A stretch of 64,000 nucleotides of DNA from Lacticaseibacillus baoqingensis (GCF_003946165.1 NZ_RHOI01000008.1:54581-118580); one strand, 5' to 3'; counted from the stretch's first letter, positions 6,223 to 16,321 are shown. Made by a program: numbers and translations. The notes: a model not told the origin generated them from the letters alone.

Positions 6223-8346
6223 CTAGCCGTTGATACTGCTTTGATGGGCGCTGTAGCCACTATTGCCCTTGATGTTGTGTAGGGCATAATAATCGCTGAT
6301 CATCTGCTTGCCGATCGTCAAATTGAACTCACTGCTGTCCGTGGTCAAGTTAGGTACAACCACTGCGATCGCGATTTGCGGATCTTTTGCTGGGGCGAAC
6401 CCAACAAAGCTTAACGTGGTTGTTTCTAACAGCTCAGAACTTGGATTAGTCGGATCTGCACGCGTAAACGTCTGCGCCGTCCCAGTTTTGGCCGCGACGC
6501 CGGGATTTAATGTGTTCAAATTCGTCGCTGTGGTCCAACCATTCGTGCCATGTACCACTTGCCACATCCCTTGTTTGACCAGATCGATCTGCGCTTGGGT
6601 ATTAGGAATTTTGGCTTGCACCGTCGGACTAGTCGTCGTCAACGTTGGCCCATTGCTGCCGTCGCTGAGAGTTTGGCTGATGCTCTTGACGATATATGGT
6701 TTCATCCGATACCCGTTATTGGCAACCGTCGAGACATACTGAGCCATTTGCATCAACGTATAGGTATCGTAGTTCCCATACGAAAGGTCTAATGCTGAGC
6801 CCACTGCCAGCGACCCATTAGTCATCGTTGCCCCAGACTGGCCTTTGACTTCACCAGGCAGGTCCACACCAGTGGTTTGGCCTAAACCAAACTCGGAGAA
6901 ATAACGCCGCATTTTGGTAAAAATATCATTATCCATCGTCATAGCGGTATGGGCGACATATTGCGCGTGGCCTTCTTTCATTGCCAAGCGCATCATGTAG
7001 ATGTTACTGGAAACTTGTAATGCAGTGGTGGCATTCAGCGACCCGAATGTGCCGACTGGATAAACTGACTTCTTCACTGGCGTTGAAGGGAGATAAATTG
7101 GATCATCACTTTGGGTATTATCGTTGACGGTGATCACCCCGTCTTGCAAAGCGCCTAACACCATCGCCGGCTTCACCGCAGACCCCATTGCAAATGAGCG
7201 GTTCAAAACCCCTAAGGCATCATCATTGATCTTACCCGTTTTGGCATTATGAGCCACGCCTGCCAAGGCCAAAATCGCCCCGGTTTTAGGATTCATTGCC
7301 ACCGCATAGGCACCATCAGAATGCGCCGCGGCGCCGCTAGAAAGCGCAGAACTAAACGTCGATTTTAAAATGGCTTCAACTTTAGTTTGATAAGCAGAAT
7401 CAATGGTTAAATTCAAGTTGCCGCCTTGCTGCCCCTTAAAGGTCTGCACTTGCTTTTCGATTTGATTATTCGTGCCTAATTCAACTTGGGTGCGGCTCTT
7501 GGCCCCTTTTAAGACATTTTCGTAGGCTTTTTCCAAGTAAGAAATACCCACTCGGTCATTGCGCGCATAGCCATTTGCCAAATACGCCTTTAACCCATCA
7601 GACGGCAATCCGGATTTCGTTGAAGATACGGTGCCCAAGACACTGGTCATGGAGTCTCCGTTGGGATATGAGCGTTCCCAATCAGTCCCTAAATTGACGC
7701 CAGACATTGCCGTCAAGTTCTCACCGACTGTAGCACTTTCGGTTTCGCTAACGTCAGCATTTTTGATATAAACTGTGGTCAACGCCGTCGCGCCATTCAT
7801 GATCTTGTAAATCGCGATCGCTTGTTTTTGTTTATCGGTATATTCAGGCAGATGCTTTTCAACATAGGCAACTTGATATTTATATAACTTGCTGTCTGAA
7901 GTCGTTTTTTGTTGCGCCGCGGGCAACGCTTTAGTTACAGCTTTGGCAGCTTGGGTGTCAGCGAGGTAATAATCCGCATAGTCACGCTTTTGCAGCCCGT
8001 CTGTTGACATCGTGATATACCGGGCCAAACGATTGGCCGTATGGTACATCGACTCTGCCGTTGCATCGAGGCTTTTCGTGTAGGTGATCGCATTGTTGGC
8101 CTTGTTGGTCACCAATGCGCGCCCTTGGCTGTCATAGATCATTCCCCGCGGCACGGATCCTGTGACCACCGTTTGGTCGGTACGGTCAACTTCTGCGGCA
8201 AACCGGCTGCCATTCAGGATCTGTAAATAGGCAAGTTGTCCCACCAACGCGGCAAGCAACAAGAAAACGAAGAAGAATAATAAATTAAGTCGAAACGGAA
8301 TGTGTGATTTTACCCGTTTTGGCTTTGGTGTACGAATGTATTTCAC
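6223..8346 (-). CDS. Penicillin-binding protein 2 (class B transpeptidase)
   Basis: Class B peptidoglycan D,D-transpeptidase of 707 residues, membrane anchored by a segment at about 19-42. A dimerisation/pedestal region (about 55-310, with VPRGMIYDSQGRALV) precedes the transpeptidase domain. Catalytic motifs are Ser389-Ala-Val-Lys392, Ser446-Ser-Asn448 and Lys620-Thr-Gly622. It resembles the elongation-type PBP2 of lactobacilli. The start is GTG (8344-8346); TGA lies two codons upstream and AAGGGG is about 11 nt before. It appears monocistronic: extended -10 upstream, hairpin terminator downstream at 6105-6134. Confidence 0.93.
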   Translation of the reverse strand: MKYIRTPKPKRVKSHIPFRLNLLFFFVFLLLAALVGQLAYLQILNGSRFAAEVDRTDQTVVTGSVPRGMIYDSQGRALVTNKANNAITYTKSLDATAESMYHTANRLARYITMSTDGLQKRDYADYYLADTQAAKAVTKALPAAQQKTTSDSKLYKYQVAYVEKHLPEYTDKQKQAIAIYKIMNGATALTTVYIKNADVSETESATVGENLTAMSGVNLGTDWERSYPNGDSMTSVLGTVSSTKSGLPSDGLKAYLANGYARNDRVGISYLEKAYENVLKGAKSRTQVELGTNNQIEKQVQTFKGQQGGNLNLTIDSAYQTKVEAILKSTFSSALSSGAAAHSDGAYAVAMNPKTGAILALAGVAHNAKTGKINDDALGVLNRSFAMGSAVKPAMVLGALQDGVITVNDNTQSDDPIYLPSTPVKKSVYPVGTFGSLNATTALQVSSNIYMMRLAMKEGHAQYVAHTAMTMDNDIFTKMRRYFSEFGLGQTTGVDLPGEVKGQSGATMTNGSLAVGSALDLSYGNYDTYTLMQMAQYVSTVANNGYRMKPYIVKSISQTLSDGSNGPTLTTTSPTVQAKIPNTQAQIDLVKQGMWQVVHGTNGWTTATNLNTLNPGVAAKTGTAQTFTRADPTNPSSELLETTTLSFVGFAPAKDPQIAIAVVVPNLTTDSSEFNLTIGKQMISDYYALHNIKGNSGYSAHQSSING

Positions 8347-8394
8347 CGGTCAAAAACCCCTTAACTGTCATGTTACTGATTGTCATCACCTATG

Positions 8395-8403
8395 AGTGTA
8401 GCA
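8395..8403 (-). promoter_or_regulatory. Extended -10 promoter of pbp2
   Basis: Minus strand TGC-TACACT (8395-8403) about 50 nt before the GTG start. The -35 is weak, as in other extended -10 promoters here. Confidence 0.5.
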
Positions 8404-8494
8404 AAAAGCCCTCCACAACGCCATGATTCTGCGGTTATGATATAGTAAAGTTAACGTTTTAGGGGAACTGACCCTAAGCAATCTTGGAGGCCTT

Positions 8495-11101
8495 ATGCGT
8501 ATTTATCGCCCTTTGTCTCACCACGCATTAGCCGCGGCGTTTTTCCTGCCGATCCTGGTGATGGGGATTTATTTTATTGGACGCGGCGTTTATCCCTTCG
8601 GCAACAGCAGCTTGTTGACTGTGGACATGGGACAACAATATATCGATTTTTACAGCTATTTTAGACAAACCGTGCTCGGCCATCCTGGTCAATTGTTTTA
8701 CGCCTTTAATAAAGACTTGGGCGGTGACATGTATGGGGTTTTTGCCTACTATTTGTTCAGCCCGTTTAATCTGATTGTCTGCCTGTTTCCTAAATCGCTG
8801 CTCGATGTGGCGATCGTCGTGATCACGCTGGCCAAGTACGCCTGTGCCAGTTTGGCAATGGCGTATTACTTGAAGCAGCACGGCTGGCAAGGCTTATGGC
8901 TGCCAGGGTGGGGATTGACCTATGCCTTGAGCGGTTGGATGTTAGCCAACCAATTGAACTTGATGTGGTTTGATGCGGTGATCTGTTTGCCGCTGATCGC
9001 CGCTGGCCTTGATCGCCTCAGCACCCATCGGCAACCCACCATGTTTATCACCTGGTTGACCGTCAGCATGATCACGAATTACTACATGGCTTACATGACC
9101 TGCTTGTTTGTATGCGGTTATTGGGGCTACGTTTTATGTCGCGATCAACATCATTGGCGCAGCGCTTGGCAAGTGAGTTGGCGTTTTGTTTACGCCAGCC
9201 TGTTAGCGGCTGGCTCAGCTGCGGTCGTCTTGTTGCCCACGCTTTTTCAACTTACCCGCTCTAAAGGCACCTACACAGTCACCAAACTACATTGGCGCTT
9301 TGAATACTCGCCAGTCAAAATTATCGGGAAATTCTTCACCGGTGCTTTCAACTTTGATCAAATGCCTAATGGCCAGCCCAATCTTTTTGTCGGCAGTTTG
9401 GCTATGATCGGCGTGATCTTGTTTTTCTTACTCGCCAAGATTCCTTGGCGGGAACGGCTTTTTGCCGGTTTCTGGACGATTTTTTTGACGCTATCCATGA
9501 TGGTAGAACCCCTCGATTTGCTCTGGCATGGTCTGCAATTTCCGGTGTGGTACCCTTATCGCTTCTCTTATGTCGTTTGTTTTTGGCTCTTAGTGTTAGC
9601 GACCAGAGCCTTGCTGCTGTTGCCTGAAGGCATCAACTGGTGGCAAATGTTCATTGCTTTAGGGTTGATCGTCGCTTGCGGCAGTTATGTCTGGTTACAC
9701 TTAAAAAGCTTTAGCTACTTAAGCAACGGCCAGATCTTGACCACCTGCTTATTCGCTTTTTTTGCCCTGGTATTGTTGTCGATCCGCAGTGACGCACACC
9801 GCTTTACCCCATTACTATTCATGGTTTTACTGATCGCCGAAAGTGCCAGCAATGCTGTTTTGACCCTGAATCAGTTGAGCTACGTCAGCCATTTTGATTA
9901 CCACACTTACACAGAAGCCTTACGCACTGGCGTCAACCAGATCCAAGCGCAACATACCGGCACTTATCGCATTGGCAAAACCGTATTGCGCACTAAAAAT
10001 GATGCGATGCAAGTTGATTATCTCGGCACGGATCAGTTCAACTCAATGTTTGAACCCAGTGTGCCCAAACTTTTCGGTCAGCTGGGCCAAGCCGCTGGTG
10101 ATGGGTTTGTGGCCTACACTAATGGCACTGAGATCACAGACGCCTTTTTAGATCTGAAATATTGGTTGGATCCTAAACTAACGACAAAACGCCATGTTTT
10201 CTTACCTCAAGTTTCAGCCAGACCGGACTTGCAGCGCTACGGCCAAAGCGGTGAAACGGCAGACTTCAATGTGTACACCAATCCATATGCGTTAGGCCTT
10301 GGCTTTGCCGCCGACCAGGCGATCTTAAAAACGAATTTCATCGATGGGATGCCCGTAGTTAATCAAGAACTCTTATTATGCGGACTGACTGGGGATGATT
10401 TCCAAACCCTATTTGCTAAAGAGAGCTTAACGCCGCCAACCCTAAAAGAGGCCAGGTGGAATGGGGCTGTGGTCAAAAAAAAGGGTAGCGGCTTGGCAAC
10501 TGTGACTTATACGTTTACAGCCAATACCACCGACCCCTATTACTTACAAATTCCTGCCACGTTTACTGACAATGTCGTGTCATTGACTCAAAATGGCCGC
10601 AATGTGCCAATTTACGACACGTTCCGGGACCCGCTGCTGTTGAATGTGACCCCAACGTCCCCACACGAAAAGCAGACCTTGACTTTCACCTTGTTGAAAG
10701 ATTCTGCTGATTTCGGCCAGCTCTTGTTGTATCGACTGAATCAAGCTGCCGTCAGTGCCAAGCTGACTCAGCTCAAACAATCGCCGTTGCACATCAAGGA
10801 GCGCACCGATCGCAGTTTGACTGGCAGCATCTCAATTGAAGCACCCCATCAAGTGTTGATGACCAGCATCCCCAATGTGGCTGGCTGGACGGTTAGTGTC
10901 GATGGCCACCCTGTGAAACCGAAAACCGCACTAGGACTATTTATGGCTTTACCGTTAAAACGCGGCCAACACACGCTTTCCATGCGCTACACCCCGCCTT
11001 TTTTGTGGTGGGGCTTGTTGATCACCCTGATCAGTATCTGCTTACGCCTATTGTGGTGGGTGTTGACCCCAACCGGCCGCCACAGCCGCCGGCACGCTTG
11101 A
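8495..11101 (+). CDS. YfhO family membrane protein (GT-C type glycosyltransferase)
   Basis: An 868-residue polytopic protein with about a dozen transmembrane helices in the first 480 residues, a long extracellular soluble region (about 490-830) and a final transmembrane helix. The N-terminal GRGVYPFGNSSLLTVDMGQQYIDFYSYFR segment is the YfhO hallmark. YfhO proteins are GT-C glycosyltransferases implicated in lipoteichoic acid or related cell-surface glycosylation; the donor and acceptor here are unknown. GGAGG lies 6 nt before the ATG. It is convergent with liaR and shares its terminator. Confidence 0.9.
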   Translation: MRIYRPLSHHALAAAFFLPILVMGIYFIGRGVYPFGNSSLLTVDMGQQYIDFYSYFRQTVLGHPGQLFYAFNKDLGGDMYGVFAYYLFSPFNLIVCLFPKSLLDVAIVVITLAKYACASLAMAYYLKQHGWQGLWLPGWGLTYALSGWMLANQLNLMWFDAVICLPLIAAGLDRLSTHRQPTMFITWLTVSMITNYYMAYMTCLFVCGYWGYVLCRDQHHWRSAWQVSWRFVYASLLAAGSAAVVLLPTLFQLTRSKGTYTVTKLHWRFEYSPVKIIGKFFTGAFNFDQMPNGQPNLFVGSLAMIGVILFFLLAKIPWRERLFAGFWTIFLTLSMMVEPLDLLWHGLQFPVWYPYRFSYVVCFWLLVLATRALLLLPEGINWWQMFIALGLIVACGSYVWLHLKSFSYLSNGQILTTCLFAFFALVLLSIRSDAHRFTPLLFMVLLIAESASNAVLTLNQLSYVSHFDYHTYTEALRTGVNQIQAQHTGTYRIGKTVLRTKNDAMQVDYLGTDQFNSMFEPSVPKLFGQLGQAAGDGFVAYTNGTEITDAFLDLKYWLDPKLTTKRHVFLPQVSARPDLQRYGQSGETADFNVYTNPYALGLGFAADQAILKTNFIDGMPVVNQELLLCGLTGDDFQTLFAKESLTPPTLKEARWNGAVVKKKGSGLATVTYTFTANTTDPYYLQIPATFTDNVVSLTQNGRNVPIYDTFRDPLLLNVTPTSPHEKQTLTFTLLKDSADFGQLLLYRLNQAAVSAKLTQLKQSPLHIKERTDRSLTGSISIEAPHQVLMTSIPNVAGWTVSVDGHPVKPKTALGLFMALPLKRGQHTLSMRYTPPFLWWGLLITLISICLRLLWWVLTPTGRHSRRHA

Positions 11102-11138
11102 TCAACCAAAAAGTCGCCTGACCGATATCCCAACCCAA

Positions 11139-11184
11139 AAATAAGCCGTGCACCGATCCAGATCCGGTCACACGGCTTATTTGT
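11139..11184. terminator. Bidirectional terminator between yfhO and liaR
   Basis: AAATAAGCCGTG and CACGGCTTATTT form a 12-bp stem with a structured inner loop, usable from both directions. Confidence 0.85.
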
Positions 11185-11244
11185 ATGGTTTCAGTCAATC
11201 AGAATTTCACCGCTCATCACGGCTGGCCGAGCAGTTTGCGGCAG

Positions 11245-11889
11245 TCACGCTTGATCATCTTTGACCAAGTCATGCTTAAACGCATAGATCGCCGCTTGGG
11301 TGCGATCTTCTACTTCTAATTTTGCCAAAATATTCGACACATGGGTCTTAACGGTTTTTAGCGTGATAAAGAGTGCCGTCGCGATTTCTTGATTGGATTT
11401 GCCTTGCGCGATCAGTTGCAATACCTCCCGCTCACGATTGGTCAAATCATCATACAATGCCGGCTGCTGCTTTTGCGTTAGCCGATTCATCATCTTGGTC
11501 GTCACCTGAGGTTCCAAGACGGATTCCCCTTTAGCGGTTTGCCGAATCGCATTGGCGATTTCTTCTGCGGTAGCAGTTTTCAATATGTATGACGCTGCCC
11601 CGGCTTCGATGGCAGGATAGACCTTCTCATCATCGATAAAGCTTGTCAGGATAATGATACGTGCTTTTGGCCAGGCCTTCAAAATACGTTTTGTCGATTC
11701 GATGCCATCCATATTCGGCATGACCAGATCCATCAAGATCACATCAGGCCGCAATGCCAAAGCCATATCCAACCCTTGTTGCCCATCTGTGGCCTGAGCG
11801 ACCACTTCAAGATCTGGCTGGACGCCAAGGTAAGTGGAGATCCCTAACCGTACCATTTCATGATCGTCTACAATCAATACCTTAATCAT
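11245..11889 (-). CDS. liaR: LiaR/VraR-type response regulator
   Basis: A 214-residue NarL/FixJ-family regulator. The receiver domain has the acidic pair DD at 8-9, phospho-acceptor Asp54 (VILMDLVMP) and the conserved Lys in SYILK. The output domain (about 145-208) has the LTNREREVLQLIAQGKSNQEIA helix-turn-helix. The ATG at 11889 overlaps the end of liaS by 8 bases; a TTG two codons upstream is possible but less likely. With liaS and liaF it forms the cell-envelope stress system LiaFSR. Confidence 0.93.
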   Translation of the reverse strand: MIKVLIVDDHEMVRLGISTYLGVQPDLEVVAQATDGQQGLDMALALRPDVILMDLVMPNMDGIESTKRILKAWPKARIIILTSFIDDEKVYPAIEAGAASYILKTATAEEIANAIRQTAKGESVLEPQVTTKMMNRLTQKQQPALYDDLTNREREVLQLIAQGKSNQEIATALFITLKTVKTHVSNILAKLEVEDRTQAAIYAFKHDLVKDDQA

Positions 11890-12949
11890 CTGCAACTTCC
11901 TTTGTTATTGGAACACGCACTTCCACACTCGTCCCTTGATTTGGAAAACTGATCACCTTTGCCGTGCCGCCCAAACTGGCTGCTCGCTCTTGGATATTTG
12001 ACAACCCATAACTGCCTGTGGTGTTTTCTGTTTGCGGGTCAAAACCGACGCCATCGTCGATCACACGCAAGACGACGTGATTCGCCACCGGCTTCAAATA
12101 CACTTCAAGACTGTGCGCCTTGGCATGGCGCAAGGTGTTGGACAATAATTCTTGAACGATCCGAAACAAATTATCTTCGATCGCCGCACCCAGCTGAACA
12201 TCTGCCAACTCCCAAGAGATCTCGATCTTGATCTTAGTTTGCAACTCTTGCAATAGTGCGATGATCCCATCGCGTAACGACTTTCCTTCAAGCGTCGTCG
12301 GCCGCAGATGCAACAAAAGCGCCCGCATCTCAGCTTGTGCCTCATTGATCACGCCTTCGATCGTGGTCAATTGCTTGAGTTGCGGATCGTCAGGAGACTG
12401 TTGACTCATCACACTGCGCAAAGCCGATAGCATCATCATCGCGGCAAACAACTGCTGGGAGACAGAATCATGTAATTCACGCGCCAAGCGATGCCGCTCT
12501 TGCGTCAAAATTTCTTCTTTCGTTTCGCCAGCGACTAGTACCGGCGTGTTACTGTACCGTTCGATCTCACGTTGTAAGCGTATCATTTTTTGGCGCAAGG
12601 CTTCAAGCATATCCGCAACATCTGCACCTAAAAGTGTGGTTGCTTGTCCTTGCCGAGCTAAGATCGGCGCCTCCATTTGACCAGCAGTCAAGGCAGCCAA
12701 GCGTTTGGTCAACTGATTGTGCTGCCGTCGAGCAACGCCATAACTCATGATCGTCGCGACACCGGCAATGACGATCGCCCCACCGATCAAATAAGTCACT
12801 AATGGCGCAGAAAACACAGTTGCCAACAACGTCTCCCCAAAATGACGCTTAGTGGGATAGTTGACCATGAACACGAGTCCGCTTTCTAATAACCCCACTA
12901 AGCCAAACAAGCAAAAAAACTGCCATGCCACTCGCTGACCTTTGATCAT
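11882..12949 (-). CDS. liaS: LiaS/VraS-type sensor histidine kinase
   Basis: A 355-residue membrane kinase with two N-terminal transmembrane segments (about 8-30 and 48-70) and almost no extracellular loop, typical of intramembrane-sensing kinases. The HisKA_3 site is ARELHDSVSQQ (His160). The ATPase domain shows ELLSNTLRHAKA, DDGVGFDP and GSYGLSNIQERAASLGG. It overlaps liaF by 4 bases and liaR by 8, so all three are translationally coupled. LiaF normally holds it inactive until envelope stress. Confidence 0.93.
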   Translation of the reverse strand: MIKGQRVAWQFFCLFGLVGLLESGLVFMVNYPTKRHFGETLLATVFSAPLVTYLIGGAIVIAGVATIMSYGVARRQHNQLTKRLAALTAGQMEAPILARQGQATTLLGADVADMLEALRQKMIRLQREIERYSNTPVLVAGETKEEILTQERHRLARELHDSVSQQLFAAMMMLSALRSVMSQQSPDDPQLKQLTTIEGVINEAQAEMRALLLHLRPTTLEGKSLRDGIIALLQELQTKIKIEISWELADVQLGAAIEDNLFRIVQELLSNTLRHAKAHSLEVYLKPVANHVVLRVIDDGVGFDPQTENTTGSYGLSNIQERAASLGGTAKVISFPNQGTSVEVRVPITKEVADD

Positions 12950-13656
12950 ACCGCCAACACCTCCACATCACCGACCACAACATTCGTCAAGAGATGGATC
13001 CGGCGGGTCGCAGTGTCGTATTCGTCGCTATAATAGGTGATATGTTCGTTTCTCAAGGGAAGTTCTTGACCGTTGACGCTTAAGGTCCCGATCACAGCGG
13101 CATGATCGATCGCGATCCCCACCCCGACAGGCACCAACACGCGGGTCTTGCCAAGGCCTTTGCGGATCACGACAGTATTGTCACCTTTGGGCAAGAGCGT
13201 ATTGCCCAAATCGATAATGGTATCTCCGGCAGCCACGATCATGTTGATATCATCCCATTCAAATTGGGTCTGGCCGACTGTCGAGTCGCCAAACCAAGGT
13301 TGGTGATGTTGTTGTCCCGCTTTTTTCCCTGGTTCACGCGTCGTCACCGCAATGAAGTGCTTCCGCGCCCAAGGACCTACTCGACTCGACTTGCCAGTAA
13401 ACAAGTGCATTCCGGCAAGCACTGCCAGAAAAAGCATGATCCACACCGTGGGATTAACGAAAACGGAGATCACGATCAAGAGACTGCCAAACGTCAGCCA
13501 CAGTGTCTTCCAAAAATGCACGTGTGCGCCTAAAATCAACGCCAACACGCCACTGACCACACCGACCAGCAATGGCGGGCTCGTCACGATCTGATAACAC
13601 AATAACAATAGTAACGCTGCTTCCACAAGCCAAAAGCACTGCCAACGTCGCGTCAT
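12946..13656 (-). CDS. liaF: LiaF-like inhibitor of the envelope-stress kinase
   Basis: A 236-residue membrane protein with about four short hydrophobic segments in the first 95 residues, then a beta-rich C-terminal domain (about 125-236) of the YvqF/LiaF type (IDLGNTLLPKGDNTVVIRKGLGKTRVLVPVGV). In the family it represses LiaS. The ATG at 13656 has AAAGGAG 6 nt upstream; the longer frame to 13740 spans the promoter and is rejected. First gene of liaFSR. Confidence 0.9.
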   Translation of the reverse strand: MTRRWQCFWLVEAALLLLLCYQIVTSPPLLVGVVSGVLALILGAHVHFWKTLWLTFGSLLIVISVFVNPTVWIMLFLAVLAGMHLFTGKSSRVGPWARKHFIAVTTREPGKKAGQQHHQPWFGDSTVGQTQFEWDDINMIVAAGDTIIDLGNTLLPKGDNTVVIRKGLGKTRVLVPVGVGIAIDHAAVIGTLSVNGQELPLRNEHITYYSDEYDTATRRIHLLTNVVVGDVEVLAV

Positions 13657-13686
13657 GCGTTTCTCCTTTGATTTTATTCTGTGGTT

Positions 13687-13692
13687 ATTATA
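13687..13692 (-). promoter_or_regulatory. -10 element of the liaFSR promoter
   Basis: Perfect TATAAT on the minus strand about 31 nt before liaF. No good -35 is visible, which fits an activator-dependent promoter such as LiaR autoregulation, but that is inference. Confidence 0.5.
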
Positions 13693-13796
13693 CCTTATCC
13701 GAGAATCTTTGCCGTGGGGCGCAAGACTGATATCCTGCACTGATGATTTTCAAGCCATACCAACACCCGCTCAACGCCTCGATGACGTTTTGACCA

Positions 13797-13828
13797 CAAA
13801 AAAAGTTAGGTCATTTTATGACCTAACT
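13797..13828 (-). terminator. greA terminator
   Basis: Minus strand GTTAGGTCAT-AAA-ATGACCTAAC followed by a run of T, 48 nt after the greA stop. Confidence 0.88.
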
Positions 13829-13875
13829 GCTTGATCCGCCAACTTGCCGGCAGCTGTGTTAGCTTAATCGCGTGA

Positions 13876-14352
13876 TCAGCCTGCGACCTTAACGATCTTG
13901 ACTTTCATTTCGCCTCCAGGCGTACTGATCGCCACTTCATCACCGACTTTTTTGCCGATCAAGCCTTGCGCGATCGGTGAGTCATTGGAGATCTTGCCGT
14001 TAAACGCGTCTGCTTCGGCCGCGCCAACGATTTCATAGGTCTCTTCTTCATCGTCACCCACCTCAACGAAAGTCACCTTTTTACCTAATGAGACTTCATC
14101 AGGCGCAACTGCATTCGAATCAATGATCTGTGCATACCGCAACTGAGTTTCGATCGTCACGATCCGAGTTTCCAATTGGGATTGTTCATCCTTGGCACTT
14201 TCATATTCGGAGTTTTCTGATAAGTCACCGAAGCCGCGCGCGATCTTGATTCGCTCAATCACTTCTGGGCGTTTAACTGTTTTCAAATTTTCTAGTTCTT
14301 CTTCAAGCTTTTGCTTCCCCGCTGCTGTCATCGGGTATACTTTTTCTGCCAT
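13876..14352 (-). CDS. greA: Transcription elongation factor GreA
   Basis: GreA rescues backtracked RNA polymerase by stimulating transcript cleavage. The 158-residue protein has an N-terminal coiled coil (about 8-75) with the family signature [21 protein letters not shown] (acidic tip residues) and a C-terminal FKBP-like domain ending [10 protein letters not shown]. Normal length. It has its own TTGACA promoter and terminator although it follows udk on the same strand. Confidence 0.97.
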   Translation of the reverse strand: MAEKVYPMTAAGKQKLEEELENLKTVKRPEVIERIKIARGFGDLSENSEYESAKDEQSQLETRIVTIETQLRYAQIIDSNAVAPDEVSLGKKVTFVEVGDDEEETYEIVGAAEADAFNGKISNDSPIAQGLIGKKVGDEVAISTPGGEMKVKIVKVAG

Positions 14353-14396
14353 ACGATTCCCTCAATTCCATGATTTAGATACCACTTCAAAATATG

Positions 14397-14425
14397 ATGT
14401 TAAGAAGATACATCGCACTTGTCAA
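14397..14425 (-). promoter_or_regulatory. greA promoter
   Basis: Minus strand TTGACA (14420-14425), 17-bp spacer, TAACAT (14397-14402). Confidence 0.8.
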
Positions 14426-14437
14426 CATTTTTCACGA

Positions 14438-15064
14438 TTACTGACTGCGCGCTTGGATGATCATTTGTAATTTAGTACTCAATAAGTCAACTGCGACCCG
14501 GTTTTGACCGCCTTCCGGAATAATGATATCCGCATACCGCTTCGTCGGTGCAATGAACGCATGATAAGCTGGTTTGACTGTTGCTAAATATTGTGCGATC
14601 ACTGATTCTAAACTGCGCCCCCGCGTGGCAATATCTCGCTGGATCCGTCTTAAGACGCGCACATCTGCATCGGTATCGACAAACACCTTGATATCCATCA
14701 ACTGGCGCAGTGCAGGATCTGCCAAAACCAAGATTCCTTCAACAATGATCACAGTTTTTGAAGCCACTGCCACCACCGCATCAGTACGATTGTGCTGTTG
14801 ATAGTCATACACCGGGCGCTGGATCGTTTTGCCTGCGATCAAGGCCTTTAATTGTTGGACCAGCAAGTCGTCATCAAATGCATCAGGATGATCATAATTG
14901 ATCTTTTCCCGTTGCGCAAACGGCAGCGCACTGTGCTTGTAATAATTATCCTGTTGCAACAACACTGATTGGCTGGCAAACTGGCGGCACAACGCTTTAG
15001 CAACGCTAGTCTTGCCACTAGCAGAACCGCCAGTGATGCCGATCACGATGGGTTTTGCGCTCAC
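14438..15064 (-). CDS. udk: Uridine kinase
   Basis: Uridine/cytidine kinase of pyrimidine salvage. It has P-loop GITGGSASGKTS, the QDNYYKHSALPFAQREKINYDHPDAFD substrate region, RPVYDYQQHNRT and IIVEGILVLADPALR. The start is uncertain. GTG at 15064, with AAGAGG about 8 nt upstream, gives 208 residues, the usual family length. An ATG at 15127, overlapping the mltG stop by 11 bases, would add 21 residues but lacks a clear ribosome binding site. It lies downstream of mltG in one transcript. Confidence 0.9.
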   Translation of the reverse strand: MSAKPIVIGITGGSASGKTSVAKALCRQFASQSVLLQQDNYYKHSALPFAQREKINYDHPDAFDDDLLVQQLKALIAGKTIQRPVYDYQQHNRTDAVVAVASKTVIIVEGILVLADPALRQLMDIKVFVDTDADVRVLRRIQRDIATRGRSLESVIAQYLATVKPAYHAFIAPTKRYADIIIPEGGQNRVAVDLLSTKLQMIIQARSQ

Positions 15065-15116
15065 GATCTGCCTCTTTTCGTTGCGCCGAATCAGTTCAGC
15101 CAATGCTTGCTGAGAA

Positions 15117-16250
15117 CTAGTTGCCATTGTCCGAAGCAAACTGAGCCGTATTTTGCTCATGTTGTGCCAGCGTCGTCGCATACAAGATCTCGCCGGTCTT
15201 GAGGTTGGCAACAAAATAGAGATAACCCTTGTCGCGATCTTTAGGACTCAAGACTGCACGGATCGCAGTCTCGCTTGGTGAATTGAACGGCCCAGGGCCA
15301 TATCCAGTATGCACATAAAGGTTATACGGTGAGTCTACACTGGTGTCTTTATTCGTCAAGTGCGTCTTATGCGTATTTAACGCATACATCACAGAAATAT
15401 CAGACTGCAGCGGCATCCCCGTTGCGATCCGGTTAAAGAAGACTCCTGCGATTGTCCGCCGATCTGTGGCTGCGACCCCTTCACGTTCGACCAAACTTGC
15501 CAGTGTCATCACTTCTTGGACTGAGTACCCTTGCCTGGCGATACTGCCATAATAGTTTTGCATGACACTATCGGTTTTGCCAACCATTTCAGTGATCAAG
15601 GCTTTCAAGCTTTCCCCTTTGGTCACTGTATACGTGGCAGGGAAGAGATACCCTTCTAAGCGATAACGAACGCCTTTGGCCGCTTTGGCACTCTTCAACA
15701 ACCGCGGGTACTGCTTTTCCAATTGGTTGAAGAAGTTTTCGTCTTTCAATAGTTTGATAAAGTTAGCTTTCGTGTATTGCGGGTCTTTCGTTTTTAATTT
15801 GTCCACGGCATCCGCCACTGTGTCAGCAGTCACCCCTTCTTTAACCAAAACGCTGCCTGCAGAATCACTCGCAGCACTGCCGCCACGCAACACGCGAATG
15901 ATCGCCGGCAATGATTCTGCCTTGGTCAGGGTATAATCGCCAGCTTGAAAGTTGCTGACATTATGAAACTTGACGTAATAATTGAACACCAAGGCACTTT
16001 TGATCAACCCTTTATTTTCCAAGCGGGTCCCGATCATCTTAGTGGTCGCACCACTGGGGATCGTTACAGTCAATGACTGATTATCCTTAGCATCAACAGC
16101 ACCTAATGCATGGTGAACGTAACGATAGCCCATGAAGGCAATAATCACCAATACCGTGATCACGATTCCAACCACCCAAGCAACGATATGATTGACTGCT
16201 TGCGTTTCCGCTGTATGTAGGGCTTTTTTGCGTGAATCTAACTTACTCAA
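15117..16250 (-). CDS. mltG: Endolytic transglycosylase MltG
   Basis: MltG cleaves nascent glycan strands during peptidoglycan elongation. A cytoplasmic N-terminal tail is followed by one transmembrane helix (about 24-45), a LysM-like region and the YceG domain with the catalytic Glu in LASLVEREG and the ADRRTIAGVFFNRI-like segment (here ATDRRTIAGVFFNRI). The start is TTG at 16250 because AGGAGG lies 6 nt upstream, giving 377 residues; the in-frame ATG at 16319 would place coding sequence across the pheT terminator. Confidence 0.92.
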   Translation of the reverse strand: MSKLDSRKKALHTAETQAVNHIVAWVVGIVITVLVIIAFMGYRYVHHALGAVDAKDNQSLTVTIPSGATTKMIGTRLENKGLIKSALVFNYYVKFHNVSNFQAGDYTLTKAESLPAIIRVLRGGSAASDSAGSVLVKEGVTADTVADAVDKLKTKDPQYTKANFIKLLKDENFFNQLEKQYPRLLKSAKAAKGVRYRLEGYLFPATYTVTKGESLKALITEMVGKTDSVMQNYYGSIARQGYSVQEVMTLASLVEREGVAATDRRTIAGVFFNRIATGMPLQSDISVMYALNTHKTHLTNKDTSVDSPYNLYVHTGYGPGPFNSPSETAIRAVLSPKDRDKGYLYFVANLKTGEILYATTLAQHEQNTAQFASDNGN

Positions 16251-16284
16251 CGTTTTCCTCCTGATGACACATACTGCCATAAGT

Positions 16285-16319
16285 ATACAAAAACCTGCCG
16301 CAAAAAGCGACAGGTTCAT
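16285..16319 (-). terminator. Terminator after pheST
   Basis: Minus strand AACCTGTCGC-TTTTT-GCGGCAGGTT (10 pairs, one G-U) followed by a short T run, three bases after pheT. Confidence 0.7.
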
Positions 16320-16321
16320 GA